DNA of 64,000 nucleotides from CAVURS01 sp963795385 (GTDB lineage Bacteria; Actinomycetota; Actinomycetes; Actinomycetales; CAVURS01), in NCBI GenBank assembly GCA_963795385.1, contig CAWCHK010000003.1:744001-808000 (forward strand), read 5' to 3'. Both the position numbers and the translations under genes were made by a program. The notes under the pieces were generated by a model. It did no database searches and was not told the DNA's origin. It saw nothing but the letters and a program-made list of their open reading frames with translations. This document shows positions 35,761-44,035 of the stretch, in pieces (position 1 is the first letter of the stretch; each line of letters starts with the position of its first letter).

Positions 35761-36690
35761 TCAGAAGCCGAGCTTGGCCAGGGCCTTGGGATCGCGCTGC
35801 CAGTCCTTCGCCACCCGGACGTGCAGGTCCAGGTAGACCTGCTGGCCCAGCAGGGCCTCGATGCCGGCCCGGGCCCGGGTGCCGACGTCGCGCAGGCGGG
35901 CCCCGCCACGGCCGATGACGATGGCCTTCTGGCTCGGCCGCTCGACGTAGAGCTCGACCCGGATGTCCAGCAGCGGCCGGTCGGCGGGGCGACCCTCGCG
36001 CGGCGTCATCTCGTCCACCACGACGGCCAGGCTGTGCGGCAGCTCGTCGCGCACGCCTTCCAGAGCGGCCTCGCGGACCAGCTCCGCGACCAGGACGGCC
36101 TCGGGCTCGTCGGTCAGCTCGCCGCCCGGGTACATCACCGGCCCCACGGGCAGATGGGCGACGAACAGGTCCGCGACCAGCCCGGCGTCCGGGTAGGACT
36201 GACCGGCCGGCGCGAGCGCCGAGCACGGCACGATGTCGTCCCACTCGCCCAGCCCCTGGATCGCCAGCAGGTGCGTGGCCAGCCGCTCGCGGTCGACCAG
36301 GTCGGCCTTGGTCGCGATCGCCACGACCGCCGTGCGATGGCGCCGGTTGCGCAGCTCGGTCAGCTCGGCGGCGATGAACGCGTCGCCGGGCCCGACCTTC
36401 TCGTTCGCCGGCAGGCAGAAGCCCACGACGTCGACCTGGGTCAGGGTCTCGCGGACCAGGTCGTTGAGCCGTTGTCCGAGAACGGTTCTGGGCCGGTGCA
36501 GCCCCGGCGTGTCGACGAGGACGAGCTGGGCGTCCGGCCGCGTCACGATGCCGCGGATCGTGTGCCGGGTCGTCTGCGGCTTGTTCGAGGTGATGGCGAC
36601 CTTGCTGCCCACCAGGGCGTTCGTCAGGGTCGACTTGCCGGCGTTCGGGCGGCCCACCAGCGCCGCGAAGCCGGAGCGGTGCTCGCTCAT
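35761..36690 (-). CDS. era: GTPase Era
   Basis: Ribosome-assembly GTPase of 309 residues that binds 16S rRNA near its 3' end. G1 GRPNAGKST, G2 region TTRHTIRG, G3 DTPGLH, G4 TKAD, and G5 SALA are all present, followed by the KH domain with VIGRGGARLRDVGTRAR. ATG 36690 overlaps the TGA of the CNNM gene. It is the last gene of phoH-ybeY-CNNM-era, a block devoted to ribosome maturation. Confidence 0.97.
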   Translation of the reverse strand: MSEHRSGFAALVGRPNAGKSTLTNALVGSKVAITSNKPQTTRHTIRGIVTRPDAQLVLVDTPGLHRPRTVLGQRLNDLVRETLTQVDVVGFCLPANEKVGPGDAFIAAELTELRNRRHRTAVVAIATKADLVDRERLATHLLAIQGLGEWDDIVPCSALAPAGQSYPDAGLVADLFVAHLPVGPVMYPGGELTDEPEAVLVAELVREAALEGVRDELPHSLAVVVDEMTPREGRPADRPLLDIRVELYVERPSQKAIVIGRGGARLRDVGTRARAGIEALLGQQVYLDLHVRVAKDWQRDPKALAKLGF

Positions 36691-38015
36691 GCGCCCGCCT
36701 CGGCGTGCCGGCCCGCGGACTCCGCCTCGCGAGCGTCCTCGGCCGTCGGAACCCGGCGGACGACGACCGCGGCGATCCGGTTGCGACGACCGGCCCGGCC
36801 GTCGGCCACCAGCTCCAGGCCGTGCACCTCGGCCCGGGCTCCGGGGATCGGCACCCGGCCGAGCGTCTTGGCCAGCAGGCCGCCGACGGTGTCGACGTCG
36901 TCGTCCTCGAGGTCGATGTCGAACAGCTCGCCGAGGTCGTCGAGGTGCAGCATCGCCGGCACCCGCACCGAGCCGTCGTCGAGGTGCTCGACCGTGTCGC
37001 CCTCGCGGTCGTACTCGTCGGTGATCTCGCCGACGATCTCTTCGAGGATGTCCTCGATCGTCACCAGGCCCGCGGTGCCGCCGTACTCGTCGACGACGAT
37101 CGCCAGGTGGGTCTGGTCCCGCTGCATCTCGCGCAGCAGGTCGTCCGCCGGCTTGCTCTCCGGGACGAACACCGCCGGCCGCATGAGCTGCTCCACCAGC
37201 ACCGCCTGACCGGCGTGCGCGTCGGCGTTGAGCCGCCGCGCGACGTCCTTGAGGTAGAGCAGGCCCAGGACGTCGTCCGGGCCGTCTCCGACCACGGGGA
37301 CGCGCGAGAAGCCCGAGCGCAGGAAGAGCGAGAACGCCTGGCGCAGCTGCTTCGTGCGCTCGATGACCAGCATGTCCGTGCGGGGCACCATGACCTCGCG
37401 GACGACCGTGTCGCCCAGCTCGAAGACCGAGTGGATCATCTGCCGCTCGCTGGCCTCGATCACCGAGTTCTCGCCGGCGAGGTCGACCAGGTCGCGCAGC
37501 TCGGACTCGGAGGCGAACGGCCCGTCGCGGTAGCCCCGCCCGGGAGTGACCGCGTTCCCCAGCGCGACCAGGAGGTGGGCGACCGGCCCGAGCAGGCGGG
37601 ACAGCCACACGAGCAGAGGTGCGGCCACGAGCGAGACCACGACCGCGTGCTGGCGGCCGACGGTCCGCGGGCTCACACCGCCGAGGACGAACGAGACGAC
37701 CGTCATGACGCCGCCGGCGACCAGGAGCACGGACCACCAGCTGTGCAGCCAGCCCGCGCACACGATGGTGACGATGACCGCCGCGCCGGACTCGCTGATG
37801 ACGCGCAGGAACGTCGCGACGGACAGGTACGGCGCGCTGTCGGCGACCACGACCGCGAGCGAGCGGGACGCCAGCCGGCCCTCGTCGACCAGCTCCTCGA
37901 CCCGGCTGCGGGACACCCGGGAGACGGCGGCCTCGGCCGCGGCCAGGAAGCCGCCGACGCCGGTCAGCAGCACCGCGAGGACGACGAGGAGGACACGGGG
38001 CCCGGCGTCGACCAC
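36687..38015 (-). CDS. Hemolysin C/CNNM-type transporter protein with CBS domains (CorC/HlyC family)
   Basis: Membrane protein of 442 residues. N-terminal DUF21/CNNM domain with four hydrophobic helices (residues ~5-150), then two CBS domains (MVPRTDMLVIERTKQLRQA and VPESKPADDLLREMQ...HLAIVVDEYGGTAGLVTIEDI), then a C-terminal CorC_HlyC domain (DGSVRVPAMLHLDDL...VDTVGGLLAKTLGRVP). Family members act in Mg/Co efflux. GTG 38015 begins 2 nt after the ybeY stop. Confidence 0.92.
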   Translation of the reverse strand: MVDAGPRVLLVVLAVLLTGVGGFLAAAEAAVSRVSRSRVEELVDEGRLASRSLAVVVADSAPYLSVATFLRVISESGAAVIVTIVCAGWLHSWWSVLLVAGGVMTVVSFVLGGVSPRTVGRQHAVVVSLVAAPLLVWLSRLLGPVAHLLVALGNAVTPGRGYRDGPFASESELRDLVDLAGENSVIEASERQMIHSVFELGDTVVREVMVPRTDMLVIERTKQLRQAFSLFLRSGFSRVPVVGDGPDDVLGLLYLKDVARRLNADAHAGQAVLVEQLMRPAVFVPESKPADDLLREMQRDQTHLAIVVDEYGGTAGLVTIEDILEEIVGEITDEYDREGDTVEHLDDGSVRVPAMLHLDDLGELFDIDLEDDDVDTVGGLLAKTLGRVPIPGARAEVHGLELVADGRAGRRNRIAAVVVRRVPTAEDAREAESAGRHAEAGA

Positions 38016-38017
38016 GG

Positions 38018-38479
38018 TCAGTCCTTGCCCCGACCCGCGAGGAACGTCAGCAGCAACCGGCGCTGCAGGTCGAACATCTCACGCTCCTCCTCGGGCTCGG
38101 CGTGGTCGTAGCCGAGCAGGTGCAGGATCCCGTGCGTGGTCAGGAGCAGGAGCTCCTCCTCCGTCGCGTGCCCCGCGTCGCGGGCCTGGCGCTCGGCGAC
38201 GCTCGGGCAGAGCACGATGTCGCCCAGCAGGCCCGGCTCGGGGTCGCGGTCCTCGCTGCCCGGCCGCAGCTCGTCCATGGGGAAGCTCATCACGTCGGTG
38301 GGGCCGGGCAGGTCCATCCACTGGACGTGCAGGCGCTCCATCGCGACCTCGTCGACCAGGATCACCGAGAGCTCGGCCTGGGGGTGGACGCGCATCTCGC
38401 CGAGCACGTAGCGGGCCAGGTCGACCAGCTCGCGCTCGTCCACGTTGGCATCGGTCTCGTTGTTGACCTCGATGCTCAT
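38018..38479 (-). CDS. ybeY: Endoribonuclease YbeY (rRNA maturation factor)
   Basis: Zinc-dependent RNase of 153 residues needed for 16S rRNA 3'-end processing and ribosome quality control. The metal motif HGILHLLGYDH is intact, and LPGPTDVMSFPMDE and GDIVLCPSVAERQA are family hallmarks. It starts 7 nt after phoH and leads straight into the CNNM gene. Confidence 0.96.
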   Translation of the reverse strand: MSIEVNNETDANVDERELVDLARYVLGEMRVHPQAELSVILVDEVAMERLHVQWMDLPGPTDVMSFPMDELRPGSEDRDPEPGLLGDIVLCPSVAERQARDAGHATEEELLLLTTHGILHLLGYDHAEPEEEREMFDLQRRLLLTFLAGRGKD

Positions 38480-38486
38480 AGCGGCG

Positions 38487-39596
38487 TCAACGGCGGTTGT
38501 TGCGGCCGCTGCGGGGCCGGCCGCCGGCTTCGCGCTGCGCCGCCATCGGCTGCTGCTCCGCGTCGTACCGGCCGTAGGCGTCGACGATCGCGCTCACCAG
38601 GCGATGGCGGACCACGTCGTGGCTCGTGAGCATCGCGAAGTGGACGTCGTCGAGGCCGTCCAGGATCCCCTGCACGATCTTCAGCCCGGACTGGGTGCCC
38701 CCGGGCAGGTCGATCTGCGTGACGTCACCGGTGACGACCATCTGCGAGCCGAACCCCAGCCGGGTGAGGAACATCTTCATCTGCTCGGGCGAGGTGTTCT
38801 GGGCCTCGTCCAGGATGATGAACGCGTCGTTCAGGGACCGGCCGCGCATGTACGCCAGGGGTGCGACCTCGATGGTGCCGGCGGCCATCAGCCGCGGGAT
38901 CGACTCCGGGTCGATCATGTCGTGCAGGGCGTCGTAGAGCGGGCGCAGGTAGGGGTCGATCTTCTCGGTCAGGGTGCCGGGCAGGAAGCCGAGGCGCTCA
39001 CCGGCCTCGACCGCCGGCCGGGTCAGGATGATCCGGTTGACCTGCTTGGCCTGCAGCGCCTGCACGGCCTTGGCCATCGCGAGGTAGGTCTTGCCCGTGC
39101 CGGCGGGGCCGATGCCGAAGACGATGGTGTTGGCGTCGATCGCGTCGACGTACCGCTTCTGGTTCAACGTCTTCGGCCGGATCGTGCGGCCGCGGTTGGA
39201 CAGGATGTTGAGGGTCAGGACGTCGGCGGGGTGCTCGCTGGTCTGCGAGCGCAGCATGCCGATGGACCGCTCCACCGCGTCGGCCGTCAGGTACTGGCCG
39301 GCGCCGAGGACGGCGAGCAGCTCGTCGAGCAGGCGCTCCAGCAGGGCGATCTCGCCGCCGGGGCCGACCAGGGTGACCTCGTTGCCGCGGACCCGTACGT
39401 CGAGCTGGGGGAACGCGCGCTCGACGGTCCGGAGCAGCTCGTCGCGTGGGCCGAGCAGGTTGACCATCTGCACCGTGGCCGGGATCACGATGGTGTGCGT
39501 CGAGGCGTCGGCCGCCGGGTCGGCCACCGAGGCTCTGGGCGAGGGGTCCTGCGGGCCGGGCTCGGGCGGGGGCGGCTGCGTGGTGAGGTCTGCCAT
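38487..39596 (-). CDS. phoH: PhoH-like ATPase
   Basis: P-loop ATPase of 369 residues. An N-terminal KH-like region precedes Walker A GPAGTGKTYLA and Walker B FIILDEAQNTSPEQ; TRPAVEAGERLGFLPG and VVTGDVTQIDLP complete the family set. Linked to ybeY in most bacteria and thought to help RNA metabolism. ATG 39596 gives a Pro-rich 30-residue leader. The C-terminal GRPRSGRNNRR is basic, consistent with RNA contact. First gene of the ribosome-maturation operon. Confidence 0.95.
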   Translation of the reverse strand: MADLTTQPPPPEPGPQDPSPRASVADPAADASTHTIVIPATVQMVNLLGPRDELLRTVERAFPQLDVRVRGNEVTLVGPGGEIALLERLLDELLAVLGAGQYLTADAVERSIGMLRSQTSEHPADVLTLNILSNRGRTIRPKTLNQKRYVDAIDANTIVFGIGPAGTGKTYLAMAKAVQALQAKQVNRIILTRPAVEAGERLGFLPGTLTEKIDPYLRPLYDALHDMIDPESIPRLMAAGTIEVAPLAYMRGRSLNDAFIILDEAQNTSPEQMKMFLTRLGFGSQMVVTGDVTQIDLPGGTQSGLKIVQGILDGLDDVHFAMLTSHDVVRHRLVSAIVDAYGRYDAEQQPMAAQREAGGRPRSGRNNRR

Positions 39597-39658
39597 GGTC
39601 ACGTCAAGGGTAACCGGCCGGTCCCCCGGAGGCCCGGGTTTAGCCCGGCGGTCCGGGT

Positions 39659-40039
39659 TCAGCCTGGCGGCCAGGTCAGCGAGCGGCCCCCGAGCACGTG
39701 GGCGTGAGCATGGAAGACCGTCTGGTGCGCGGCCGCTCCGGTGTTGGCGACGAACCGGAACTCCCCGCCGCACTCCTGGTCGGCGACCCGCTGGGCCACC
39801 AGGACGAGCTCGACCATCGCCTCCGGCGCGACGCCGGCCAGCTCGCCGATGTCCGGGTGGTGCTCGCGCGGGATGACCAGGACGTGGGTTGGGGCCTCGG
39901 GGTTGACGTCCCGGAAGGCCAGCACGTGCTCGCCCTCCATGACGATGTCGGCCGAGAGCTGCCCCGAGACGATCCGGCAGAACAGGCAGTCCGGGTCGGA
40001 CACGTCGATCTCGCTGATCTCGTGCGGGGACTCGCTCAC
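39659..40039 (-). CDS. HIT-family nucleotide-binding protein
   Basis: Protein of 126 residues, HINT branch of the histidine-triad superfamily, hydrolysing aminoacyl- or lysyl-AMP type phosphoramidates. The catalytic triad lies in QTVFHAHAHVLGG; DCLFCRIVSG and APTHVLVIPREH are standard N-terminal elements. GTG 40039 gives the usual length. Lies upstream of phoH on the same strand with 62 nt between. Confidence 0.92.
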   Translation of the reverse strand: MSESPHEISEIDVSDPDCLFCRIVSGQLSADIVMEGEHVLAFRDVNPEAPTHVLVIPREHHPDIGELAGVAPEAMVELVLVAQRVADQECGGEFRFVANTGAAAHQTVFHAHAHVLGGRSLTWPPG

Positions 40040-40129
40040 GGGGCGACCCTATCCGCAGCGTTGGCCCTGGTCACGGGACCGGGACCGGGTGGTCCCTGGG
40101 TGGGCGGGCTGCTGGTGTGCGGGTAGCGG

Positions 40130-40157
40130 GCCCGACAACCGCAACGTCCCGTCGGGC
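40130..40157. repeat. Inverted repeat just upstream of the sigma factor gene
   Basis: GCCCGAC and GTCGGGC form a 7-bp stem with a 14-nt loop, ending 11 nt before the GTG start of the ECF sigma gene. It could be an operator or a 5' mRNA hairpin. No recognisable promoter could be matched with confidence. Confidence 0.3.
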
Positions 40158-40168
40158 GTCTTCTGGGC

Positions 40169-40780
40169 GTGAGACCGTACGCCGTGGGCACCATCGACAG
40201 CCCGGCCGGGCCGGCCGAGGTCGAGCGTCCCGAGGCCCCTGCGGGCGCGGCCTGGGGCCCGGACCGGGCCGTCACCGAGCTGTACGCCGCGCACTGGCGC
40301 GGGCTCGTCCGGCTGGCCTGGCTCCTGGTCCACGACCAGCAGGCGGCCGAGGACGTCGTGCAGGAGGCGTTCGTCGCGACCTACCGGCGGTGGGGGTCCC
40401 TGCGCTCCCCCGACGCCGCGCTGGGCTACCTGCGGACCGCCACCGTCAACGGCTCCCGCAGTGCCCTGCGCAAGCGCGGCGTCCGCGAGCGCTACGCCGC
40501 AGCGCAGTCGGGGTCGCCGGACCTGACCCGGCACGTCGAGAGCGCCGAGAGCTCGGCCGTCACGTCGGCCCAGCGGGACGAGGTGCTCGCCATCCTCAAC
40601 GGCCTGCCCACCCGCCAGCGCGAGGTGCTCGTGCTGCGCTACTACCTGGACCTGTCCGAGATCGAGATCGCCGCCGCCTTGAGCATCAGCCGGGGAGCGG
40701 TGAAAAGCCATGCGTCACGCGGCATTTCGAGCCTGCGAGCTCGGCTGGCCACCGGCGTACAGCGGGAGGACCTGACATGA
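40169..40780 (+). CDS. ECF sigma factor (SigE-type)
   Basis: Extracytoplasmic-function RNA polymerase sigma factor of 203 residues. Region 2 is VTELYAAHWRGLVRLAWLLVHD...AEDVVQEAFVATYRRW (polymerase core and -10 contacts). Region 4 is LPTRQREVLVLRYYLDLSEIEIAAALSISRGAVKSHASRG with the -35 recognition helix. The N-terminal 30 residues are an acidic Pro/Ala extension. The stop overlaps the ATG of the next gene, a single-helix membrane protein in the position normally held by an anti-sigma factor. Confidence 0.93.
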   Translation: MRPYAVGTIDSPAGPAEVERPEAPAGAAWGPDRAVTELYAAHWRGLVRLAWLLVHDQQAAEDVVQEAFVATYRRWGSLRSPDAALGYLRTATVNGSRSALRKRGVRERYAAAQSGSPDLTRHVESAESSAVTSAQRDEVLAILNGLPTRQREVLVLRYYLDLSEIEIAAALSISRGAVKSHASRGISSLRARLATGVQREDLT

Positions 40781-41904
40781 ACCGACCCGAAGAGCCGAGG
40801 AGCGACGAGCCGACCAGCGTCGAGCCGTTGCCCGAGCCGGGCGAGGACGCGCTGGCCACCCTGCTGGCCGAGGTGTTGTCCAGTGAGGCGGGGCGGATCG
40901 AGCCGGCCGACCGGCTCGCGGACATCCGCTCGGGCGCTGCCGCCACCCGACGGCGTGGCTGGCTGCCGGTGGCTGCCGGTGCCGCCGCGGTCGTGGTGAT
41001 CGGCAGCGGTGCATGGGCGGCGGTGACGATCGGGTCCCGCGACGCCAGGCCGCCGGGCGTGGCCGCGAGGTCCGGGCCGTCGGCGAGCGCCTCGCCGTCG
41101 GTGGGGCCGTCGGGCGTCCAGCCCTCGCCGTCGCCACGGTCCACACCGGCCGGCCCCGCGGTGACCCTGCCGGTCTACTACGTGGGTCGCGAGGTCAAGG
41201 GCCTGTTCCGCGAGTTCCAGGTCACGACGGTCCAAGGCCAGGGGGTCCAGGCGCGGATCCAGACGGCGCTGCGCCTGGCCGCCGACCCGACCGCCGCGCA
41301 GCGGGTGGGCGACGTGACGTCCTGGCTCCCGGGCACGAGCGGGCGGCTGACCGCCCGCCTGCTGAAGCCGGGCGAGCTGTCGATCACGCTGCCTGCGACC
41401 GAGGCCCAGGCCGTCGGGCGGACGGCGGAGCAGGCCCGGCTAGCGGCCCAGCAGCTGGCCTGGACCGCCACGGCCGCGGCGCAGCAGGCCGACCTGGCCG
41501 TGCTGATCGGCTTCGAGGGCGACACCGTCGGGCGGGACCGGCTGTTCGGGTCGCTCTCGGTCGCGGGCGCCTTCCACCGGCCGGGCGTCTCCTTGGCGTA
41601 CCAGGATCTCTCGGCCATCTGGGTCCTTCAGCCGGACCCGGGCGAGATCGTTCACCCCACCACGGTCGTGTCGGGCCAGGCCTGCACCCTCGAGGCCAAC
41701 GTGGCCTGGCAGCTGCTGCGCGGCGGGGCGGTCGTCCGGTCCGGGCGGACGACGGCGACCTCCGGCTGCCCGACCCGCGGCACCTGGTCGGTGGCGTTCA
41801 AGGCCCTGGCGCCGGGCACGTACGCCTTCCGCGCGTACGAGCCGAGCCCCAAGGGTGACGGGACCCTCGAGGGCCTGGACACCACGACCTTCACCGTCCG
41901 CTGA
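40777..41904 (+). CDS. Membrane-anchored GerMN/Gmad2-domain protein, possible anti-sigma
   Basis: Protein of 375 residues. Residues ~1-65 are cytoplasmic and acidic, one membrane helix spans about 66-86 (PVAAGAAAVVVIGSGAWAA), then a Ser/Pro linker and an external part. That part has a GerMN-like domain (TLPVYYVGREVKGLFREFQ...LPGTSGRL) and an immunoglobulin-like Gmad2-type C-terminal domain (VVSGQACTLEANVAW...TYAFRAYEP). Coupled to the sigma factor by ATGA overlap, so it probably restrains it through the short cytoplasmic part, with the outer domains sensing the envelope. No classical zinc anti-sigma motif is seen. The role is inferred from context. Confidence 0.7.
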   Translation: MNRPEEPRSDEPTSVEPLPEPGEDALATLLAEVLSSEAGRIEPADRLADIRSGAAATRRRGWLPVAAGAAAVVVIGSGAWAAVTIGSRDARPPGVAARSGPSASASPSVGPSGVQPSPSPRSTPAGPAVTLPVYYVGREVKGLFREFQVTTVQGQGVQARIQTALRLAADPTAAQRVGDVTSWLPGTSGRLTARLLKPGELSITLPATEAQAVGRTAEQARLAAQQLAWTATAAAQQADLAVLIGFEGDTVGRDRLFGSLSVAGAFHRPGVSLAYQDLSAIWVLQPDPGEIVHPTTVVSGQACTLEANVAWQLLRGGAVVRSGRTTATSGCPTRGTWSVAFKALAPGTYAFRAYEPSPKGDGTLEGLDTTTFTVR

Positions 41905-41928
41905 CCCCCAGCCCGCCACCCCGCCCAG

Positions 41929-42071
41929 CACCCCGCCGAGTGTCAGCCCCTCCGGGCACCAGAGCACCCGCCCCGGCTGACAACTCCCCCCGGCGCCCAA
42001 CACCCCGCCGAGTGTCAGCCCCGCCGGGCACCAGAGCACCCGCCCCGGCTGACAACTCCCCCGGCGCTCAA
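41929..42071. repeat. Two tandem copies of a 72-bp unit with an internal palindrome
   Basis: Units 41929-42000 and 42001-42071 differ at only a few positions, and a degenerate third start follows (42072-42090). Each carries TGTCAGCC...GGCTGACA as an 8-bp stem (for example 41941-41948 with 41975-41982). The units fill the gap between two convergent genes and could act as bidirectional terminators. The palindromic part is related to the element at 13695-13736. Confidence 0.75.
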
Positions 42072-42085
42072 CACCCTGCTGGGGG

Positions 42086-42841
42086 TCAGCGCCAGCGGCC
42101 GGTCGCGCTGAGGACGGCGATCGCGGCCGGGCCGGCGGTGGAGGACCGCAGGACCGTGTCGCCGAGCCGGACGGCGACGGCTCCGGCGGCTGTCAGGGCG
42201 GCCAGCTCGGCCGCGCCGATGCCACCCTCGGGCCCGACGACGAGCAGCACATCACCGCGCTCCGGCAGCTGGACGCCGGCAAGAGGCTCGGTCGCGTCCT
42301 CGTGCAGGACGAGGGCCAGCGCCGCGTCGGCGACCAGGCCGGCCAGAGCGGTCGAGTCGACGGCCTCGGACACGACCGGGACCCACGAGCGGCGGGCCTG
42401 CTTCGCGGCGGACCGAGCCGTTGCGGCCCAACGCAGCTGGGACTTGTGGGCTCGATCCCCGCGCCAGACGACGACCGAGCGCTCGGCCTGCCACGGCACG
42501 ATCCGGTCGACGCCGAGCTCGGTGGACGCCTCGACCGCCGCGACGTCCCGGTCACCCTTGGCGAGGGCCTGCACCAGCACCAGCCGCAGGCCGGGCTCCG
42601 GCAGGTCCGAGCGCGCCACGACCTCCAGGACGAGAACGGCATCGCTCCCCTTGCCCTCGACCCGGCGTACGACGCCCTCGATGCGCGCTCCCCGACCGTC
42701 GGCCAGGTCGACCGACTCGCCGACCCCGATCCGGCGGACCTGTACGGCATGCCGGGCCTCGGGCCCCGCCAATCGCACCTCGGCGCCGGCCCGGACCCCC
42801 GCCAGCAGCCCCGGCTCGACCAGGAACAGCGGGGACGTCAC
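42086..42841 (-). CDS. rsmE: 16S rRNA (uracil-1498-N3)-methyltransferase
   Basis: SPOUT-class RNA methyltransferase of 251 residues. N-terminal PUA-like domain (EARHAVQVRRIGVGE), then the trefoil-knot domain with QALAKGDRDVAAVEASTELG, VVGPEGGIGAAELAALTAAG and LGDTVLRSSTAGPAAIAVL, the family SAM-binding signature. The start GTG 42841 follows the dnaJ stop by 3 nt, making a heat-shock operon hrcA-dnaJ-rsmE as in other actinobacteria. Confidence 0.95.
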   Translation of the reverse strand: MTSPLFLVEPGLLAGVRAGAEVRLAGPEARHAVQVRRIGVGESVDLADGRGARIEGVVRRVEGKGSDAVLVLEVVARSDLPEPGLRLVLVQALAKGDRDVAAVEASTELGVDRIVPWQAERSVVVWRGDRAHKSQLRWAATARSAAKQARRSWVPVVSEAVDSTALAGLVADAALALVLHEDATEPLAGVQLPERGDVLLVVGPEGGIGAAELAALTAAGAVAVRLGDTVLRSSTAGPAAIAVLSATGRWR

Positions 42842-42844
42842 GGC

Positions 42845-43972
42845 TCAGCGACCGGAGAACGCGTCCCGCAGCCGGGAGAAGATCCCGGAGTGGGCCGGTG
42901 CGAGCCGGGCCTCCGGGCGCTCCTCGCCGCGCAGCGTCGCGAGCTCGCGGAGCAGCCGCTCCTGCTCCTCGTCGAGCCGGGTGGGCGTCTGGACGTCGAT
43001 GTGCACGATCAGGTCACCGCGCCCGACGCCCCGCAGGTGAGTGACGCCCTTGCCCCGCAGGGTCACGACCTGTCCGGACTGGGTGCCGGGCTGGACGTCA
43101 AGGACCTCGTCGCCGTCGAGCGAGGCGAGCGTCATGGTGGTGCCGAGGGCGGCCGCCGTCATCGGCAGCTCCATGCTGCAGTGCAGGTCGTCGCCGCGAC
43201 GGCTGAGCGTCGGGTGCGGGGTGACGGAGATCTCGACGTACAGGTCGCCCTGCGGGCCTCCGCCCGGCCCGACCTCGCCCTCGGCCCGGAGCTGGATCCG
43301 GGTCCCGTTGTCCACGCCGGCGGGGACCTTGAGGGTCAGCGTGCGCCGGGTCCGCACCCGGCCCTCGCCGGAGCACTCGAGGCACGGGTGCGCGATGACC
43401 GTGCCGAACCCCTGACAGGTCGCGCAGGGCCGCGAGGTCATGACCTGACCGAGGAACGAGCGCTGGACCTGCTGCACCTCGCCCCGGCCGTGGCAGACCT
43501 CGCACTGGCGGGTGCCGGTGCCGGGCTGGGCGCCGCCACCGTCGCAGGTGGGGCACACGACAGCGGTGTCGATGGCCAGCTCGCGCTCCGCCCCGAAGGT
43601 CGCCTGGCTCAGGTCGATCTCCAGCCGGATCAGCGCGTCCTGGCCCCGCTGCTGGCGCGGCCTCGGACCGCGGCCGCTCCCCGGAGCCCCGCCGCCGAAG
43701 AACGCGTCCATGATGTCGCTGAACGAGAACCCCTGGCCGAACCCGCCTGCGGCCGAGCCGAACTGGCCACCGCCCAGGTCGTACGTCCGGCGCTTCTCAG
43801 GGTCGGAGAGCACGTCGTAGGCCTGGCTGACGGTCTTGAACTGCTCACCGGCCTCGGGGCTCGGGTTCACGTCCGGATGCAGCTGTCGCGCCAGCTTGCG
43901 ATAGGCGCGCTTGATCTCCTCGGGAGACGCGTCGCGCTGGACGCCCAGCACCTCGTAGAAATCGCTCAACAC
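42845..43972 (-). CDS. dnaJ: Chaperone DnaJ (DnaJ2)
   Basis: Hsp40 co-chaperone of 375 residues that delivers substrates to DnaK and stimulates its ATPase. J-domain with HPDV (YEVLGVQRDAS...RQLHPDVNPSPE), Gly/Phe-rich region (GGFGQGFSFSDIMDAFFGGG), zinc-finger domain with four CxxCxGxG-type repeats (CPTCDGGG, CEVCHGRG, CATCQGFG, CLECSGEG), and C-terminal substrate-binding domains. Follows hrcA by about 63 nt and shares its CIRCE control. Confidence 0.96.
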   Translation of the reverse strand: MLSDFYEVLGVQRDASPEEIKRAYRKLARQLHPDVNPSPEAGEQFKTVSQAYDVLSDPEKRRTYDLGGGQFGSAAGGFGQGFSFSDIMDAFFGGGAPGSGRGPRPRQQRGQDALIRLEIDLSQATFGAERELAIDTAVVCPTCDGGGAQPGTGTRQCEVCHGRGEVQQVQRSFLGQVMTSRPCATCQGFGTVIAHPCLECSGEGRVRTRRTLTLKVPAGVDNGTRIQLRAEGEVGPGGGPQGDLYVEISVTPHPTLSRRGDDLHCSMELPMTAAALGTTMTLASLDGDEVLDVQPGTQSGQVVTLRGKGVTHLRGVGRGDLIVHIDVQTPTRLDEEQERLLRELATLRGEERPEARLAPAHSGIFSRLRDAFSGR

Positions 43973-44035
43973 AACCCTCTCGTGGATGCCTGTGCACCCA
44001 GTTCATCGGCCGGCGGTCGCCCGCGTTCGCGGCCC

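Noticed and set aside
41929..42071. CRISPR array
   Set aside because: Only two near-identical units without distinct spacers and no cas genes in the window.
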